A DNA stretch of 64,000 nucleotides from an uncultured Aquimarina sp. (GCF_947492965.1 NZ_CANLOZ010000003.1:124001-188000), one strand, 5' to 3'. Counted from the first letter of the stretch, positions 8,501-17,852 are shown. Numbers and translations: made by a program. Notes: generated by a model from the letters alone, not told the origin.

Positions 8501-9723
8501 CTGCGTATAAGGACGAAGGTTCACTATATCTTGGAATTGAAGAGGTAAATACACCACAGGTACTTTCAATTTTATTTCAAATGGCAGAAGGGAGTGCGGA
8601 TCCTGAAATAGAAAAACCAGTAGTACAATGGAGTTATCTGCGAAATAATGAATGGATAACATTGGCACCTACTAATCTTTTACAGGATGGTACTAATGGA
8701 TTACTAAATACAGGAATTGTAAAAATTAGAATACCCGAAGATGCTACCCAAGGTGGTACGTTAATGCCATCTGATTTACATTGGATGAAGATAAGTGCGT
8801 TCAAAAATATTGAAGGAGTATCTGATACTATTGATATTCAGAGTCAGGTGATTAGCGCTACACTTGCTAGTGAAACAGTAGCACCAGTGCATTTCGAAAA
8901 TCCATTGCCAGTAGATACGATTACCGAAGAACTCAATCAAATACCTGAAATAGCAAAAATATCACAACCTTTTACATCTAGTAAAGGGAAACCGGTAGAA
9001 AAAGGAGATGCTTTGTACAAGCGAATCAGTGAACGTTTACGGCACAAGAATAGAGCGCTTACGATGTGGGATTATGAACATATGATATTACATAAGTTTC
9101 CTGAAATTTATAAGACGAAATGTCTTCCAGCTTTGGATCGTATTGGAGGAGTAGATGTGATTGTAGTTCCAGATATTAAAGGGAAATTACCATTTAATCC
9201 TTTTGCCCCAAAAGTAGCAGCAGATACACTTTTTAAGATCAATTCTTATTTAGAAAATCTGGCTCCAACCTATGCCGAGATATCCGTTTCGAATCCTTCT
9301 TATTTACAAGTTTCTACAGAATGTGTTGTGAAATTTTATCCTGGATATGATGAAGTTTTTTATAAAGACAAGTTAATAGAAGAAATCAAACGATTCATGT
9401 CTCCATGGGCATATGGTGAGGATAGCGAAATTCAAATCGGAGGATCGCTTCATGCTAGTATGATTATCAACTTCATTGCAGAACGTCCTTATATCGATTA
9501 TGTAGCGAACCTAAAATTGTTTCAAAGCGAAGATGGAAAGACATTTACCGATGTACGAAGTCTGAATGATGGTAAATCTATCGTAACGCCTTCACAACCT
9601 AATATGATTATGGTAGCTGCCCAAATACACGAAGTCTATGTAGTTAACGAAAGTGGATTCGAAGAAGATAGCTTTGAAGGAATTAATTATATGGAAATCA
9701 GTAAAGACTTTATTGTGAAATAA
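5524..9723 (+). CDS. Large baseplate J-like wedge protein (Afp11)
   Basis: 1399 residues, the largest eCIS structural protein, with no signal peptide. The N-terminus holds W-E-S-F-L-I-D-D-P; the C-terminal third carries the gp47/baseplate J hallmark (Y-K-R-I-S-E-R-L-R-H-K-N-R-A-L-T-M-W-D-Y-E), followed by F-P-E-I-Y-K-T-K-C-L and P-Y-I-D-Y-V. It builds the baseplate ring around the spike and transmits the trigger for contraction. An insertion at about residues 245-430 holds two copies of a roughly 65-residue unit, each starting G-x-P-N-P-G-D-x-L-P; see findings. The gene is followed after 33 bases by the first fibre gene. Confidence 0.92.
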   Translation: MNTIQNIDNILLRDGTSQNDRNSDALSTDYVAIEGRSLEELITEAQRLAKELQFFDEQNRPTGTWESFLIDDPNIFNQNSLEGRKIQQKHWAKELAAYVENPELFYNNTEKKAKLSKPHVVLFITFLKLMNHVKSKINGLTEKHLDFYYRKYLQLDPKQAVPDVVNVLLELEENTQYLEVEKGTILQAGEDAEGNELQYVTNEDTVISKAQITQLKSVFVSKEIRTIRNVHQERRKTKDTAFVDMMEMALGHPNPGDALPDFPEALQIEDLFQLEEAVKNENAEALTYVKEALFLERDEFDRIFLKHRQDKEGIPIDWEPEYELLEKAYERKIIHQRQQSLKELHLTNGFDAMLKKVYGNPNPGDSLPLYNGETTSLEKVLQDLQASNENSEQALEYVEVELLLRKQDFIHVMQTNSDSTISEEDKNKVYRILEFSERQLRAVVIPSPETEQLSDIYDTANVKDFLFSQYDEEEESKRFKTFGDRLTAIADNSLKPSEIGFAISSPTLLLKDGKRTIEVFLDLNLSSQKIKELRAVFDRKDPFQTYLSSAEQWFIPDAVQYSLGNYVGSSSENNLNVEIKDQTITRLDTTNFTVTDIGDYIVDASQKIYEIVDFKDVKIVEIKEVGVLEKPIENTQKYSKDQVYLNALRIRIKLQDNDLPIISFPSSSAFIASDYPVMVCVLQSLMEEEDDQNRIRSSYQHLVDVALQKAHIRVDVQEMQHSIVENDEGTIDTNKPFEPFGFQPEIGTSFYIANDEISQKRLQDVQLHLEWIKQPTSFVDYYKNYWLIQADHTEEELATLNDEQLAELMDQKLGFDAAIIENEHDFKADVFLHDRNAELLLSAKVEDEQGNELTEGFPLFNKEKNISINDIPARIKNTSLDYQYKERFGIQTDDEEALLWDRYFRIELTPINFQHSVFNTLSVKQAISDKAEIKNLKINPPYQPKLKKLGISYTSCDTILANTATHSTTNKIFHIHPFGYDDIILGATSTLIPAYKDEGSLYLGIEEVNTPQVLSILFQMAEGSADPEIEKPVVQWSYLRNNEWITLAPTNLLQDGTNGLLNTGIVKIRIPEDATQGGTLMPSDLHWMKISAFKNIEGVSDTIDIQSQVISATLASETVAPVHFENPLPVDTITEELNQIPEIAKISQPFTSSKGKPVEKGDALYKRISERLRHKNRALTMWDYEHMILHKFPEIYKTKCLPALDRIGGVDVIVVPDIKGKLPFNPFAPKVAADTLFKINSYLENLAPTYAEISVSNPSYLQVSTECVVKFYPGYDEVFYKDKLIEEIKRFMSPWAYGEDSEIQIGGSLHASMIINFIAERPYIDYVANLKLFQSEDGKTFTDVRSLNDGKSIVTPSQPNMIMVAAQIHEVYVVNESGFEEDSFEGINYMEISKDFIVK

Positions 9724-9756
9724 AATCTTAAAACCAAAGTAATAAAATACAGTCTT

Positions 9757-10941
9757 ATGGAAATCAATAAAAGAAACAGAACAGAACTCAAGGAATATTT
9801 TAAGATCAATGATAAACCTACTCAAGAAGAGTTTTCAGATTTTATAGAAGCTAGTATTAATCAAGCTGAAGATGGGATTGCGAAAGTTCAAGGGAATCCC
9901 TTGTCTATACAAGCCGAAGGAGAGCGAATAGGTACACAAGAGATTGTAGATCTCTATGAAAATTTCACAGATGATAATCCGCAATGGTCTATTAATTTAA
10001 ATCCAAGGGTAAATGCTGAAGAACCATCGAGTAATCAATCTGGATTTAATATCAAAGACGCAACAGGACAAAGTCGTTTCTTTATAAAGTCTGGAGAAGG
10101 TAATGTTGGGATTGGTACCATTGAACCTGTGGCTCCTCTTACGGTGAAAGGGAATGCTACTTCTAACAAACCTATCGATGCAATGCAAATTTCTGAAGAT
10201 ACAATCCTATTTGGAGGCAATAATACGAATGAGCATAAAGATTCTGCAAAGATTGAAGTAGGAACTACTACTTTAAAATTATTTGGAAAATCAACGAATA
10301 GTGATCCTACTACTAGAAAGCTAGAGATTCTAGCAGATGGAGGAACTGTTATTAAAGGGGCAGTATCAGTTCAAGGAGATATGACAGTAAAAAAATTGAA
10401 GGCAGAGAATATTTCTACGAGTACAGATTTAGATAAAGAAGGTGCTAGCCATGATAGAATTCCTACCCAAATGGCAGTAAAAAGCTATGTAGATACAAGG
10501 ATGCCAAAAGGAGTGATTGTCATGTGGTCCGGAAATATTAGTAGTATTCCTGTGGGATGGGCATTGTGTGATGGACAGCAAGGTACTCCAAACTTATCTG
10601 GGAGATTTATTGTAGGATTTGACAAAGGAAATTCACAATATCAGATAGGAAAAACAGGAGGAAAAGAAGAAGTTACTCTAACAACAGGCCAATTACCATC
10701 ACATAGTCATTCAGGAACTACTGGAGAAGCTGGCGAACACGCACATAATTTTACGGGGGCAGCTAAACGAGGAGATGGATCCGGTACAGGAAGTTCTAAT
10801 GACTATTACAAAGCATTCACCAGAACTACCCAACCTGCGGGTAAGCATAGACATTCCTTTAATACCAATAAGACTGGAAGCAATCAACCTCATGAAAACC
10901 GTCCACCGTATTTCGCATTGGCATATATCATGAAATTATAA
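9757..10941 (+). CDS. Tail fibre with phage collar domain, copy 1
   Basis: 394 residues. About 130 N-terminal residues (N-R-T-E-L-K-E-Y-F, Q-A-E-D-G-I-A-K-V-Q-G-N-P-L, N-V-G-I-G-T-I-E-P) attach to the baseplate or form the fibre base. A variable shaft follows (about 130-245). From residue 250 there is a phage tail collar domain (P-K-G-V-I-V-M-W-S-G, P-V-G-W-A-L-C-D-G, T-P-N-L-S-G-R-F-I-V-G) with a His-rich tip (S-H-S-H-S, H-A-H-N-F, K-H-R-H-S-F) and the terminal E-N-R-P-P-Y-F-A-L-A-Y-I-M-K-L. In T4 gp12 such histidines bind metal inside the trimer. Its role is target recognition. It is a paralogue of the next gene. Confidence 0.9.
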   Translation: MEINKRNRTELKEYFKINDKPTQEEFSDFIEASINQAEDGIAKVQGNPLSIQAEGERIGTQEIVDLYENFTDDNPQWSINLNPRVNAEEPSSNQSGFNIKDATGQSRFFIKSGEGNVGIGTIEPVAPLTVKGNATSNKPIDAMQISEDTILFGGNNTNEHKDSAKIEVGTTTLKLFGKSTNSDPTTRKLEILADGGTVIKGAVSVQGDMTVKKLKAENISTSTDLDKEGASHDRIPTQMAVKSYVDTRMPKGVIVMWSGNISSIPVGWALCDGQQGTPNLSGRFIVGFDKGNSQYQIGKTGGKEEVTLTTGQLPSHSHSGTTGEAGEHAHNFTGAAKRGDGSGTGSSNDYYKAFTRTTQPAGKHRHSFNTNKTGSNQPHENRPPYFALAYIMKL

Positions 10942-11002
10942 ATCAAAAAGAAAAGATTGTAGTAATTACAGAAGATTTAACATCCTAAAAAAATTAGAAG
11001 AA

Positions 11003-12109
11003 GTGGAAATCAATAAAAAAAATAGAACGGAACTTAAAGGTTTTTTTAAGATTAATGACAAGCCTACACAAGAGGAGTTTGCAGATTTTATAGAAGCTGT
11101 GTTGAACCAGGCAGAAGATGGTGTCGCAAAAGTACAAGGAAACCCATTATCCGTGCAAGCAGAAGGAGAGCGAGTGGGTACGCAAGAAGTGTTGGATCTA
11201 TATGAGAGTTTTTCTGATGATAATCCGCAATGGTCTATTAACCTGAATCCAAGAGTAAATTCTGACACACCCAATAGCAATCAACCTGGTTTTAATATCA
11301 AAGATACTACTGGACAAAGTAGATTATTTATTAAGTCAGGAGAAGGAAATGTTGGTGTAGGCACTATAGAACCTACAGCCAAACTTACAGTTGAAGGCAA
11401 AGATACAGCTCCATTAGTTTCTATAACTGATACCACCAATACCCCCATTACTATTTTTAAGGTTTCTAAAAAAGAAGGAGTTGCTATAAAAGGAACATTG
11501 CAAGTAGAAGGAAACCTGAAGGCATCTAATATTTCGGATAACGAAGAATTGGATAATACAACCACCAGTCATGATAAACTCGCCACCCAAAAAGCGGTAA
11601 AGACCTATGTGGATACACGTTTGCCAAAAGGTCTCATTTCTATGTGGTCTGGACAGGATATTCCCAAAGGTTGGGTGTTGTGTGATGGAACCAATAATAC
11701 GCCTGATTTATCAGGAAGATTTATTGTGGGAATGGAAAAGAACAATCCAGAGTACCAAATTGGGGAAAAAGGAGGGGCAAAAGAAGTAACGCTTACTGAA
11801 GCACAAATGCCAAGTCATACTCATTTAGATAAAGGGCATAAACATAATATAACGGATCCTGGTCATAATCATAATCATGGAAGTTTTAATGGGTTGGTTA
11901 GGTTTACTGGGAAGGATACTACTGATACAATGGATAATAATCCTGGTGCTGGTAAAGAGTTTGCCTTAAATAATTTTGGAACAATTCAGAAGAATAAAAC
12001 AGATATTTCTATTAATACTGCCAAAGCAGATTTAAAATCAACAGGAGGCAATAAAGCCCATGAAAACCGTCCACCATATTTTGTATTAGCATACATCATG
12101 AAATTATAA
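11003..12109 (+). CDS. Tail fibre with phage collar domain, copy 2
   Basis: 368 residues, about 80 percent identical by eye to copy 1 over the first 130 residues, then diverged in the shaft. The collar domain repeats P-K-G-W-V-L-C-D-G, T-P-D-L-S-G-R-F-I-V-G and the E-N-R-P-P-Y-F-V-L-A-Y-I-M-K-L ending; the His-rich segment differs (S-H-T-H-L-D-K-G-H-K-H-N, H-N-H-N-H-G). The start is GTG at 11003, fixed by exact alignment with the ATG start of copy 1 (V/M-E-I-N-K). The two genes probably arose by tandem duplication and now recognise different ligands; that is an inference from the pattern of divergence. Confidence 0.9.
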   Translation: MEINKKNRTELKGFFKINDKPTQEEFADFIEAVLNQAEDGVAKVQGNPLSVQAEGERVGTQEVLDLYESFSDDNPQWSINLNPRVNSDTPNSNQPGFNIKDTTGQSRLFIKSGEGNVGVGTIEPTAKLTVEGKDTAPLVSITDTTNTPITIFKVSKKEGVAIKGTLQVEGNLKASNISDNEELDNTTTSHDKLATQKAVKTYVDTRLPKGLISMWSGQDIPKGWVLCDGTNNTPDLSGRFIVGMEKNNPEYQIGEKGGAKEVTLTEAQMPSHTHLDKGHKHNITDPGHNHNHGSFNGLVRFTGKDTTDTMDNNPGAGKEFALNNFGTIQKNKTDISINTAKADLKSTGGNKAHENRPPYFVLAYIMKL

Positions 12110-12178
12110 TCATTTCAAAAACTACGGCAAGATATATATATCAATTTGGAGAAATACGAACAATAATTACCTTTTACC

Positions 12179-14620
12179 ATGACAGATACAATCACCATAC
12201 CTAGAGAAGTACCAAAAGACAGTACGTTGAGCTATGAATTCCTAAGAGCAGAAGGAATGCAATTGATCCAAAAAATGGCAGCAGATACATGGACAGATCA
12301 TAATATCCATGATCCTGGTATTACGATTTTAGAACAAGTATGTTACGCTGTTACTGACCTTGCCTATCGTATGGAATATGATATCCAGGATTTGATAGGG
12401 AATGACCATAAGAGTTTGTATAGTCCAGCAACCATTTTGACTACAAATCCGGTGACTCTTATGGATATTCGTAAGATGGTGATTGATATAGAAGGAGTTA
12501 AGAATGCATGGGTAGAAAAAGTAGTTCCTAAAAGTGCCAATGAACTTGTATCTAGTATTCCCAAAGGATTGTTTCGTGTGTTTATAGAGAAAGATGGATT
12601 ATTTGATATTCCTGGTAGTAAAATCATAACTGCCGTTCGAGAAAAATTATATAGCTGTCGTTCTATTTGTGAAGATTTTGAAGAAATTAAACTATTGGAT
12701 ACGCAAGGAGTACGCTTACAAGGTGTAATCGAAATTGCTGATAACGTAGACAATATCCATGAGCTTATTGCAAATATGTTACATCGTGTTGGCACCCATT
12801 TTTCGCCACGTATTCCTTTTTATACCTTGCAACAACAATTAGAAAAAGGTAAAACAACGGATGAAATTTTTGATGGTCCTCGATTACATCATGGTTTTAT
12901 GGAAGATCAGGATATCACCAAAGCCTATCGGAAAGAGGAAATTCAAACCTCGGATGTGATTAAAGAAATAATGGATCAACCCGGTATTCTGGTGATCGAT
13001 AAACTGGCACTTGCTACCGGGACCAATACCATAAAAAATTGGCTTTTACCATTAGATACTTCCAAAACACCTATTCTAGATGTTGATGGTACCTTATCGC
13101 AATTATCTTTTACTTCCAAAGGGCTTACTGTAAGTGTTGACGCAGAACGAATCAAACAACTATATAATCAAAAAAGAACAGAGGAAATCTCTAGATTAGG
13201 ATCGTTAATAGAAAAAGACATCGTTCTACCTATATCCGATGCAATATCATTGGATCAATACTATCCGATTCAGAATCAATTTCCGATGAATTATGGTATC
13301 GGAGAAATAGGATTACCAGATGCTGCTTCTGCTACCAGAAAAGCACAAGCAAAACAATTGAGTGGTTATTTACTGTTTTTTGAGCAAACCCTTGCTAATT
13401 ATTTTTCTCAGTTAGCAAATTTTAAAAAACTAATGAGTTTTGATGGGAACGATACCAGTACATATTTTAATCAAAATTTGTTGAATTGTGTTCCTGGAAT
13501 TTCAGAGTTGCTAGACAGTCCAGAGAATTATACTTCGTATCTACAGGAAATGACTGCTGATACGAATACGGGGCTGTTAAGAAAAAATAAATTCTTGAAT
13601 CATTTGTTAGCTCGATTTGCCGAGAAGTTTACTTCTTACGGAATGGTATTAAAAGATACTACCGATGATCAGGATACTTCGGATAAAAAATTGATAAAAG
13701 ACAAAGCACGATTTTTAAAAGAATATCCTGCGGTTAGTGGTTGCAAAGCAAAAGGATATGATATTAAAAGTGATCTTTGGGATACGAAAAATGTCTCTGG
13801 ATTAGAAAAAAGAATCGCTTTAAAGATAGGGATCGAAGATTATAGTCGTAGAAATCTCGGGAATGGGGAAACCGCAGGTTTACATATGGTAGAACATATT
13901 TTGTTGCGATCTAGAAAATCCTATCCCTATCCTTTTGTAGCGGGTTACGGTGCATCACCAATTACAACATTTGAGGCCGCTATCACAGAAGAGTTTACAC
14001 GATGTATCATCGGTAATCATGATGTGCTACCAGGAGAAGAAGTAGAAATTACCAACAATGATAGTTATAATGGTATCTATACTGTATTAGCTGTTGGGGA
14101 TGATTTTTTTGAGATTAAAGCACCTTTTCAAGCATCAGAATCAGGAGCCGTTTGGAAGCGTACGCACGATATACGATATTACTTACGTTCGGCTGTTGTT
14201 CATAGTTTTAAGGCATCTACAAATACAAACCATACTTTTTGTCACATAGGATCACATTCTTTACAAGTTGGTGACCTTGTAGAGATTACTAAAACCACTC
14301 ATTATAATGGAACGCATACCATTATTTCGATATCCAACAATGGTTTTGAAATCGATGTGCCTTTTGCTGAGGAAGATGAAATAGGACGATGGATGGCTAC
14401 GGAAACTTCACAAGATCCGTATTCTTTGCAGCTCACGTTTATGCTTCCTTCATGGATAGAAAGATATCAGGATGATGATTTCAAAAAATTCATTGCCTTA
14501 ACCATTAGAGAAGAAACACCCGTGCATATCAGAACAAATATTCAATGGTTGGACCAGGAAGAGATGCAAGAATTTGACCATGTGTATCATCGTTTTCTTA
14601 CTGAAATTAAAAACGGATAA
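12179..14620 (+). CDS. Second large baseplate protein (Afp12-like)
   Basis: 813 residues. The N-terminal W-T-D-H-N-I-H-D-P-G-I-T-I-L-E-Q motif is diagnostic of the Afp12/gp7-like baseplate family, followed by A-V-T-D-L-A-Y-R. Another conserved block, G-Y-L-L-F-F-E-Q-T-L-A-N-Y, is at about 395. G-L-H-M-V-E-H-I-L-L-R precedes a C-terminal region with two copies of a 60-residue beta domain (about 600-665 and 680-745), each with Y-N-G-x-x-T followed by F-E-I. The C-terminus (L-P-S-W-I-E-R-Y) is again typical. It completes the wedge with Afp11. Unlike AFP, the fibres are encoded before rather than after this gene. The tape-measure gene starts 11 bases on. Confidence 0.9.
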   Translation: MTDTITIPREVPKDSTLSYEFLRAEGMQLIQKMAADTWTDHNIHDPGITILEQVCYAVTDLAYRMEYDIQDLIGNDHKSLYSPATILTTNPVTLMDIRKMVIDIEGVKNAWVEKVVPKSANELVSSIPKGLFRVFIEKDGLFDIPGSKIITAVREKLYSCRSICEDFEEIKLLDTQGVRLQGVIEIADNVDNIHELIANMLHRVGTHFSPRIPFYTLQQQLEKGKTTDEIFDGPRLHHGFMEDQDITKAYRKEEIQTSDVIKEIMDQPGILVIDKLALATGTNTIKNWLLPLDTSKTPILDVDGTLSQLSFTSKGLTVSVDAERIKQLYNQKRTEEISRLGSLIEKDIVLPISDAISLDQYYPIQNQFPMNYGIGEIGLPDAASATRKAQAKQLSGYLLFFEQTLANYFSQLANFKKLMSFDGNDTSTYFNQNLLNCVPGISELLDSPENYTSYLQEMTADTNTGLLRKNKFLNHLLARFAEKFTSYGMVLKDTTDDQDTSDKKLIKDKARFLKEYPAVSGCKAKGYDIKSDLWDTKNVSGLEKRIALKIGIEDYSRRNLGNGETAGLHMVEHILLRSRKSYPYPFVAGYGASPITTFEAAITEEFTRCIIGNHDVLPGEEVEITNNDSYNGIYTVLAVGDDFFEIKAPFQASESGAVWKRTHDIRYYLRSAVVHSFKASTNTNHTFCHIGSHSLQVGDLVEITKTTHYNGTHTIISISNNGFEIDVPFAEEDEIGRWMATETSQDPYSLQLTFMLPSWIERYQDDDFKKFIALTIREETPVHIRTNIQWLDQEEMQEFDHVYHRFLTEIKNG

Positions 14621-14631
14621 AAGATCGGATT

Positions 14632-16233
14632 ATGGCACAGCAAAAACACATAGTTAATAAACAGATTTTAGAAATTCATGTACCGAAACATTCGGATACA
14701 TCGAAGATACAGCATGAATTGAGTTTGTTGTGTAGAAATCAATTGACGACTGTGTTGGATCGTGTGCTTAGCAAAGCGAATGTATCAGAATCATCACTTC
14801 AGATTGATAGACTAACATTAGATTTAGGAAATGTGTCTTTGCAAAATTTCGAAACTGCTTTTACCGAAAAATTACAAGAAGAACTCATAGCATATCAACG
14901 AGCAAATGTAGTTTTAGAAAAACAAAATAGTGATAATACTCATGAAGAAACACCATTAAGAGCTATCATTTATTATCTAAAGACAGGAGTATTACCTTGG
15001 TGGTCAAAACAAGGAAACAAAAATGATTTTCAGGAGCAATTAGCACTATTATTAGAACAACCAAGTAGCACATTTATTAGATTGTTAAAAGAGTTGCCTT
15101 GGAACCTTACCTACCTACAACGCTTTGTATATGCAAGTACAGAAGATCAATTATTAGCTTCTTTTAAACTGCTTACTAACCTTTCATCTCCTCAGATACT
15201 GAGGATTCAAAACATTATTCTTGATAACATTCAGAAGAAATATACTCTAGAAAGGAAGAAAATAATCAATAGCTTTTGGAAAACAGCTTTCTTAAAATAT
15301 GCTGTAGCTACTACCGATTTCGCATTCCTAAAAGAACGTACAAAAGAGGTACTTCTGGATCTGGGGATTGATGAGAAAGAAGAACTTATAGTAGATAATG
15401 GGAGATATGCTTATCAGATTAAAAGATTAGTGGATTCTTGTAGTGCCTTGTATGCACAAAATGCAATAGGAAAGGAGTTTTTTAAGCAAGTATCATCTTT
15501 GGTAAATCATCCTTTTTTTGATCGGCTATCGACAAAGATATTGAAAGAGACGAAATCATTACTTACCGATGTAAGCAATACTTCTAAGGGAACTATAGAA
15601 GAACTAGATGCCAATAATTTGTTGAAGCCTTTAGCATTGCATTTACAAGGATTGCAAAAGGAATTGAAGCATTTAGGATCAAAGCCAAAATCTATCGTAA
15701 CAGAACAGTTGTCTTCACCATTTGATGATACGGATTTTATATCCATACAAAATGCAGGATTAGTATTGTTCTGGCCATTTTTAGAACGCTTTTTTGAAAA
15801 TATAGGAGTTATGAAGGATAAGAATTTCATAGATGAAGTAGCTCGTAACAAAGCAATTTGTGTATTACAGTATTTATGTGAAACCAAAGAAGAAGAATTG
15901 TTTGAAGGTGATTTAGTACTGAATAAAATAGTATGTGGTCTAGATATCGATACGGTAGTATCGCCAATTGAATTATCAGCCGAAGAAAAAGAAATAGCCC
16001 AAGGTTTGGTAACTGCTGTGATAGCAAAAGGACCCAAATGGAAAAATCTATCTTCTGATGGATTTAGAGCCTCTTATTTGTGTAGACAAGGTTCTTTGAG
16101 AACTAGAGATGGGCATTGGTTATTGCAAGTAAAAAGAGAAACTCATGATATTACATTAGAAAAAATACCATGGGGATTTCATACCATAAAGTTACCATGG
16201 ATGCAAGAAATTTTGGTAGTAGAATGGTTGTGA
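14632..16233 (+). CDS. eCIS tape measure protein (Afp14-like)
   Basis: 533 residues matching the contractile injection system tape-measure family at both ends. The N-terminus has H-I-V-N-K-Q-I-L-E-I-H-V, then I-D-R-L-T-L-D-L-G. The C-terminus has N-A-G-L-V-L-F-W-P-F-L-E-R-F-F, V-L-N-K-I-V-C-G-L, G-F-R-A-S-Y-L-C-R-Q-G and L-P-W-M-Q-E-I-L-V-V-E-W. These proteins line the tube during assembly and set particle length. No membrane segments are visible. About 220 bases of repeat-bearing non-coding DNA separate it from the ATPase gene, so the structural operon may end here. Confidence 0.9.
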   Translation: MAQQKHIVNKQILEIHVPKHSDTSKIQHELSLLCRNQLTTVLDRVLSKANVSESSLQIDRLTLDLGNVSLQNFETAFTEKLQEELIAYQRANVVLEKQNSDNTHEETPLRAIIYYLKTGVLPWWSKQGNKNDFQEQLALLLEQPSSTFIRLLKELPWNLTYLQRFVYASTEDQLLASFKLLTNLSSPQILRIQNIILDNIQKKYTLERKKIINSFWKTAFLKYAVATTDFAFLKERTKEVLLDLGIDEKEELIVDNGRYAYQIKRLVDSCSALYAQNAIGKEFFKQVSSLVNHPFFDRLSTKILKETKSLLTDVSNTSKGTIEELDANNLLKPLALHLQGLQKELKHLGSKPKSIVTEQLSSPFDDTDFISIQNAGLVLFWPFLERFFENIGVMKDKNFIDEVARNKAICVLQYLCETKEEELFEGDLVLNKIVCGLDIDTVVSPIELSAEEKEIAQGLVTAVIAKGPKWKNLSSDGFRASYLCRQGSLRTRDGHWLLQVKRETHDITLEKIPWGFHTIKLPWMQEILVVEWL

Positions 16234-16289
16234 TTTAAGGGTGTTAGATGTTGGGTTTGAGGTTTGGTTGTTACACTGAGCTGTCATAC

Positions 16290-16328
16290 TGAGCCTGTCG
16301 AAGTGCTGTCGAAGTGCTGTCGAAGTGT
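16290..16328 (+). repeat. Flavobacterial intergenic repeat with tandem CTGTCGAAGTG
   Basis: The stretch reads CTGAGCCTGTCGAAGTG followed by two further exact copies of CTGTCGAAGTG (11-base unit). CTGAGC-CTGTCGAAG is a common dispersed intergenic element in Flavobacteriaceae; the tandem extension is local, probably by slippage. A related, degraded form in opposite orientation lies near 24878-24900. It sits between the tape-measure and ATPase genes. Confidence 0.7.
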
Positions 16329-16451
16329 AGGGCAATGCAAAAAAGAAGGTCCATAATGACAATAGAAATATGAAATACGAAAACGAGGGCTGAGGTTCTC
16401 GAAGTCCGATTTACAAGGAAGAACTTTAGTGCAGTTTAAAAAAATAGAGAT

Positions 16452-17849
16452 ATGGAAAAATCAACAATCATAGAAACAAAAAATCATCATAAAACTATTA
16501 CAAACGTAAATAGTAGTAATGCCCAAGTTTTACAAGCTGAACTTGCATGGTTAAGTTTAGTGTTACAAACTCGCTTAGAACTACATTTCCAACAGGAAAC
16601 ACCATATGAATCTGTTGAAGAATTAACTCCTCCAGATATAATGGGTAAGGAAGGGAGTTATACCAACTTTATCCAAGAACACAAACTCAACTTTGCAGAA
16701 AGACTACTACTAATTCTGGCATTAGTACCACATCTAAAACCAGAGGTTTTAGATATTTTACTTACTAAAAACAAGGATTATGACAGACGGTATAGTGAGT
16801 TTGGAGGAGTATTATTAGAAGGGCATTTGGGATTAATACCTACCGCAGAAACTGCGATGTTTTTATTGGCAGGAGATGACCTCCAAAAACGATTGATATA
16901 TCATGGATTGGTTACTCAGCATTTTATAGGCATTCGACAAGGAATGATCAGTACGACACCGACTAAAGGAAACAGTCCTTTACTAAGCAGTATATGGATG
17001 GTATCTAATGAATATGTAGCCTCCATACTAACAGGAATACCCTATCAAGCAGTATATAGCCCTGATTTCCCTGCACAACAGTTACATACTAAGTTATCGT
17101 GGCATGATCTCATCGTCTCTAGATCTACAGCACGTAGCTTACAGGAAATCAGGGATTGGGTAACCCATGGGCAAACAGTTTTAGAAACTCTAGAACTCGG
17201 CAAGCGATTAAAGCCCGGATACAAAAGTTTGTTTTACGGACCGCCAGGAACTGGTAAAAGTATGGCTGCTGCATTATTAGGGAAAAGTACAGGAAAACAG
17301 GTGTATAAAATAGATCTGAGTATGACGGTTTCTAAATACATAGGAGAAACCGAAAAAAATCTAGCCAAAGTATTTGATCAAGCACAACAACACGATTGGA
17401 TCTTGTTTTTTGATGAAGCTGATTCTCTGTTTGGGCAGCGTACACAGGTAAGCAGTGCTAATGATCGATACGGAAATCAGGAAATAGGGTATTTACTACA
17501 ACGTATTGAGGATTTTCCTGGAGTAGTAATCCTTGCAAGTAATTTGAAAGACAATATAGACGACGCTTTTACCCGAAGATTCCAATCTATGATTGAATTT
17601 AAAATGCCAGGAGTAGAAGAACGCTACCAACTATGGCAACAATCGTTTGCGGAGAAACTACCATTAGATGTCAGTGCAGATCTATGGAAAATTGCAGAAC
17701 ACTATGATATTTCCGGTGGATTGATGATGAATGTGATACGGAAATGTACACTGCAAGCAGTAACCCATGAAAAAGAAACCATCTCTCAACAAAATCTGGA
17801 AACGGCTATAAAGCAGGAGTTACAGAAGGAGGGAGTGATTATAAGTTAA
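16452..17849 (+). CDS. AAA+ ATPase of the eCIS (Afp15-like)
   Basis: 465 residues. An N-terminal half of about 210 residues, with no motif I can name, precedes an AAA+ core: Walker A G-P-P-G-T-G-K-S at 263-270, a pore-loop-like S-K-Y-I-G-E, Walker B I-L-F-F-D-E-A-D (D321, E322), sensor 1 at V-I-L-A-S-N, and an arginine finger region D-A-F-T-R-R-F. This is the Afp15/Pvc15 family, conserved in every eCIS class and needed for assembly of AFP; it may remodel or load cargo. Spacing to the first cargo gene is 289 bases, filled with REP-like repeats. Confidence 0.93.
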   Translation: MEKSTIIETKNHHKTITNVNSSNAQVLQAELAWLSLVLQTRLELHFQQETPYESVEELTPPDIMGKEGSYTNFIQEHKLNFAERLLLILALVPHLKPEVLDILLTKNKDYDRRYSEFGGVLLEGHLGLIPTAETAMFLLAGDDLQKRLIYHGLVTQHFIGIRQGMISTTPTKGNSPLLSSIWMVSNEYVASILTGIPYQAVYSPDFPAQQLHTKLSWHDLIVSRSTARSLQEIRDWVTHGQTVLETLELGKRLKPGYKSLFYGPPGTGKSMAAALLGKSTGKQVYKIDLSMTVSKYIGETEKNLAKVFDQAQQHDWILFFDEADSLFGQRTQVSSANDRYGNQEIGYLLQRIEDFPGVVILASNLKDNIDDAFTRRFQSMIEFKMPGVEERYQLWQQSFAEKLPLDVSADLWKIAEHYDISGGLMMNVIRKCTLQAVTHEKETISQQNLETAIKQELQKEGVIIS

Positions 17850-17852
17850 AGA

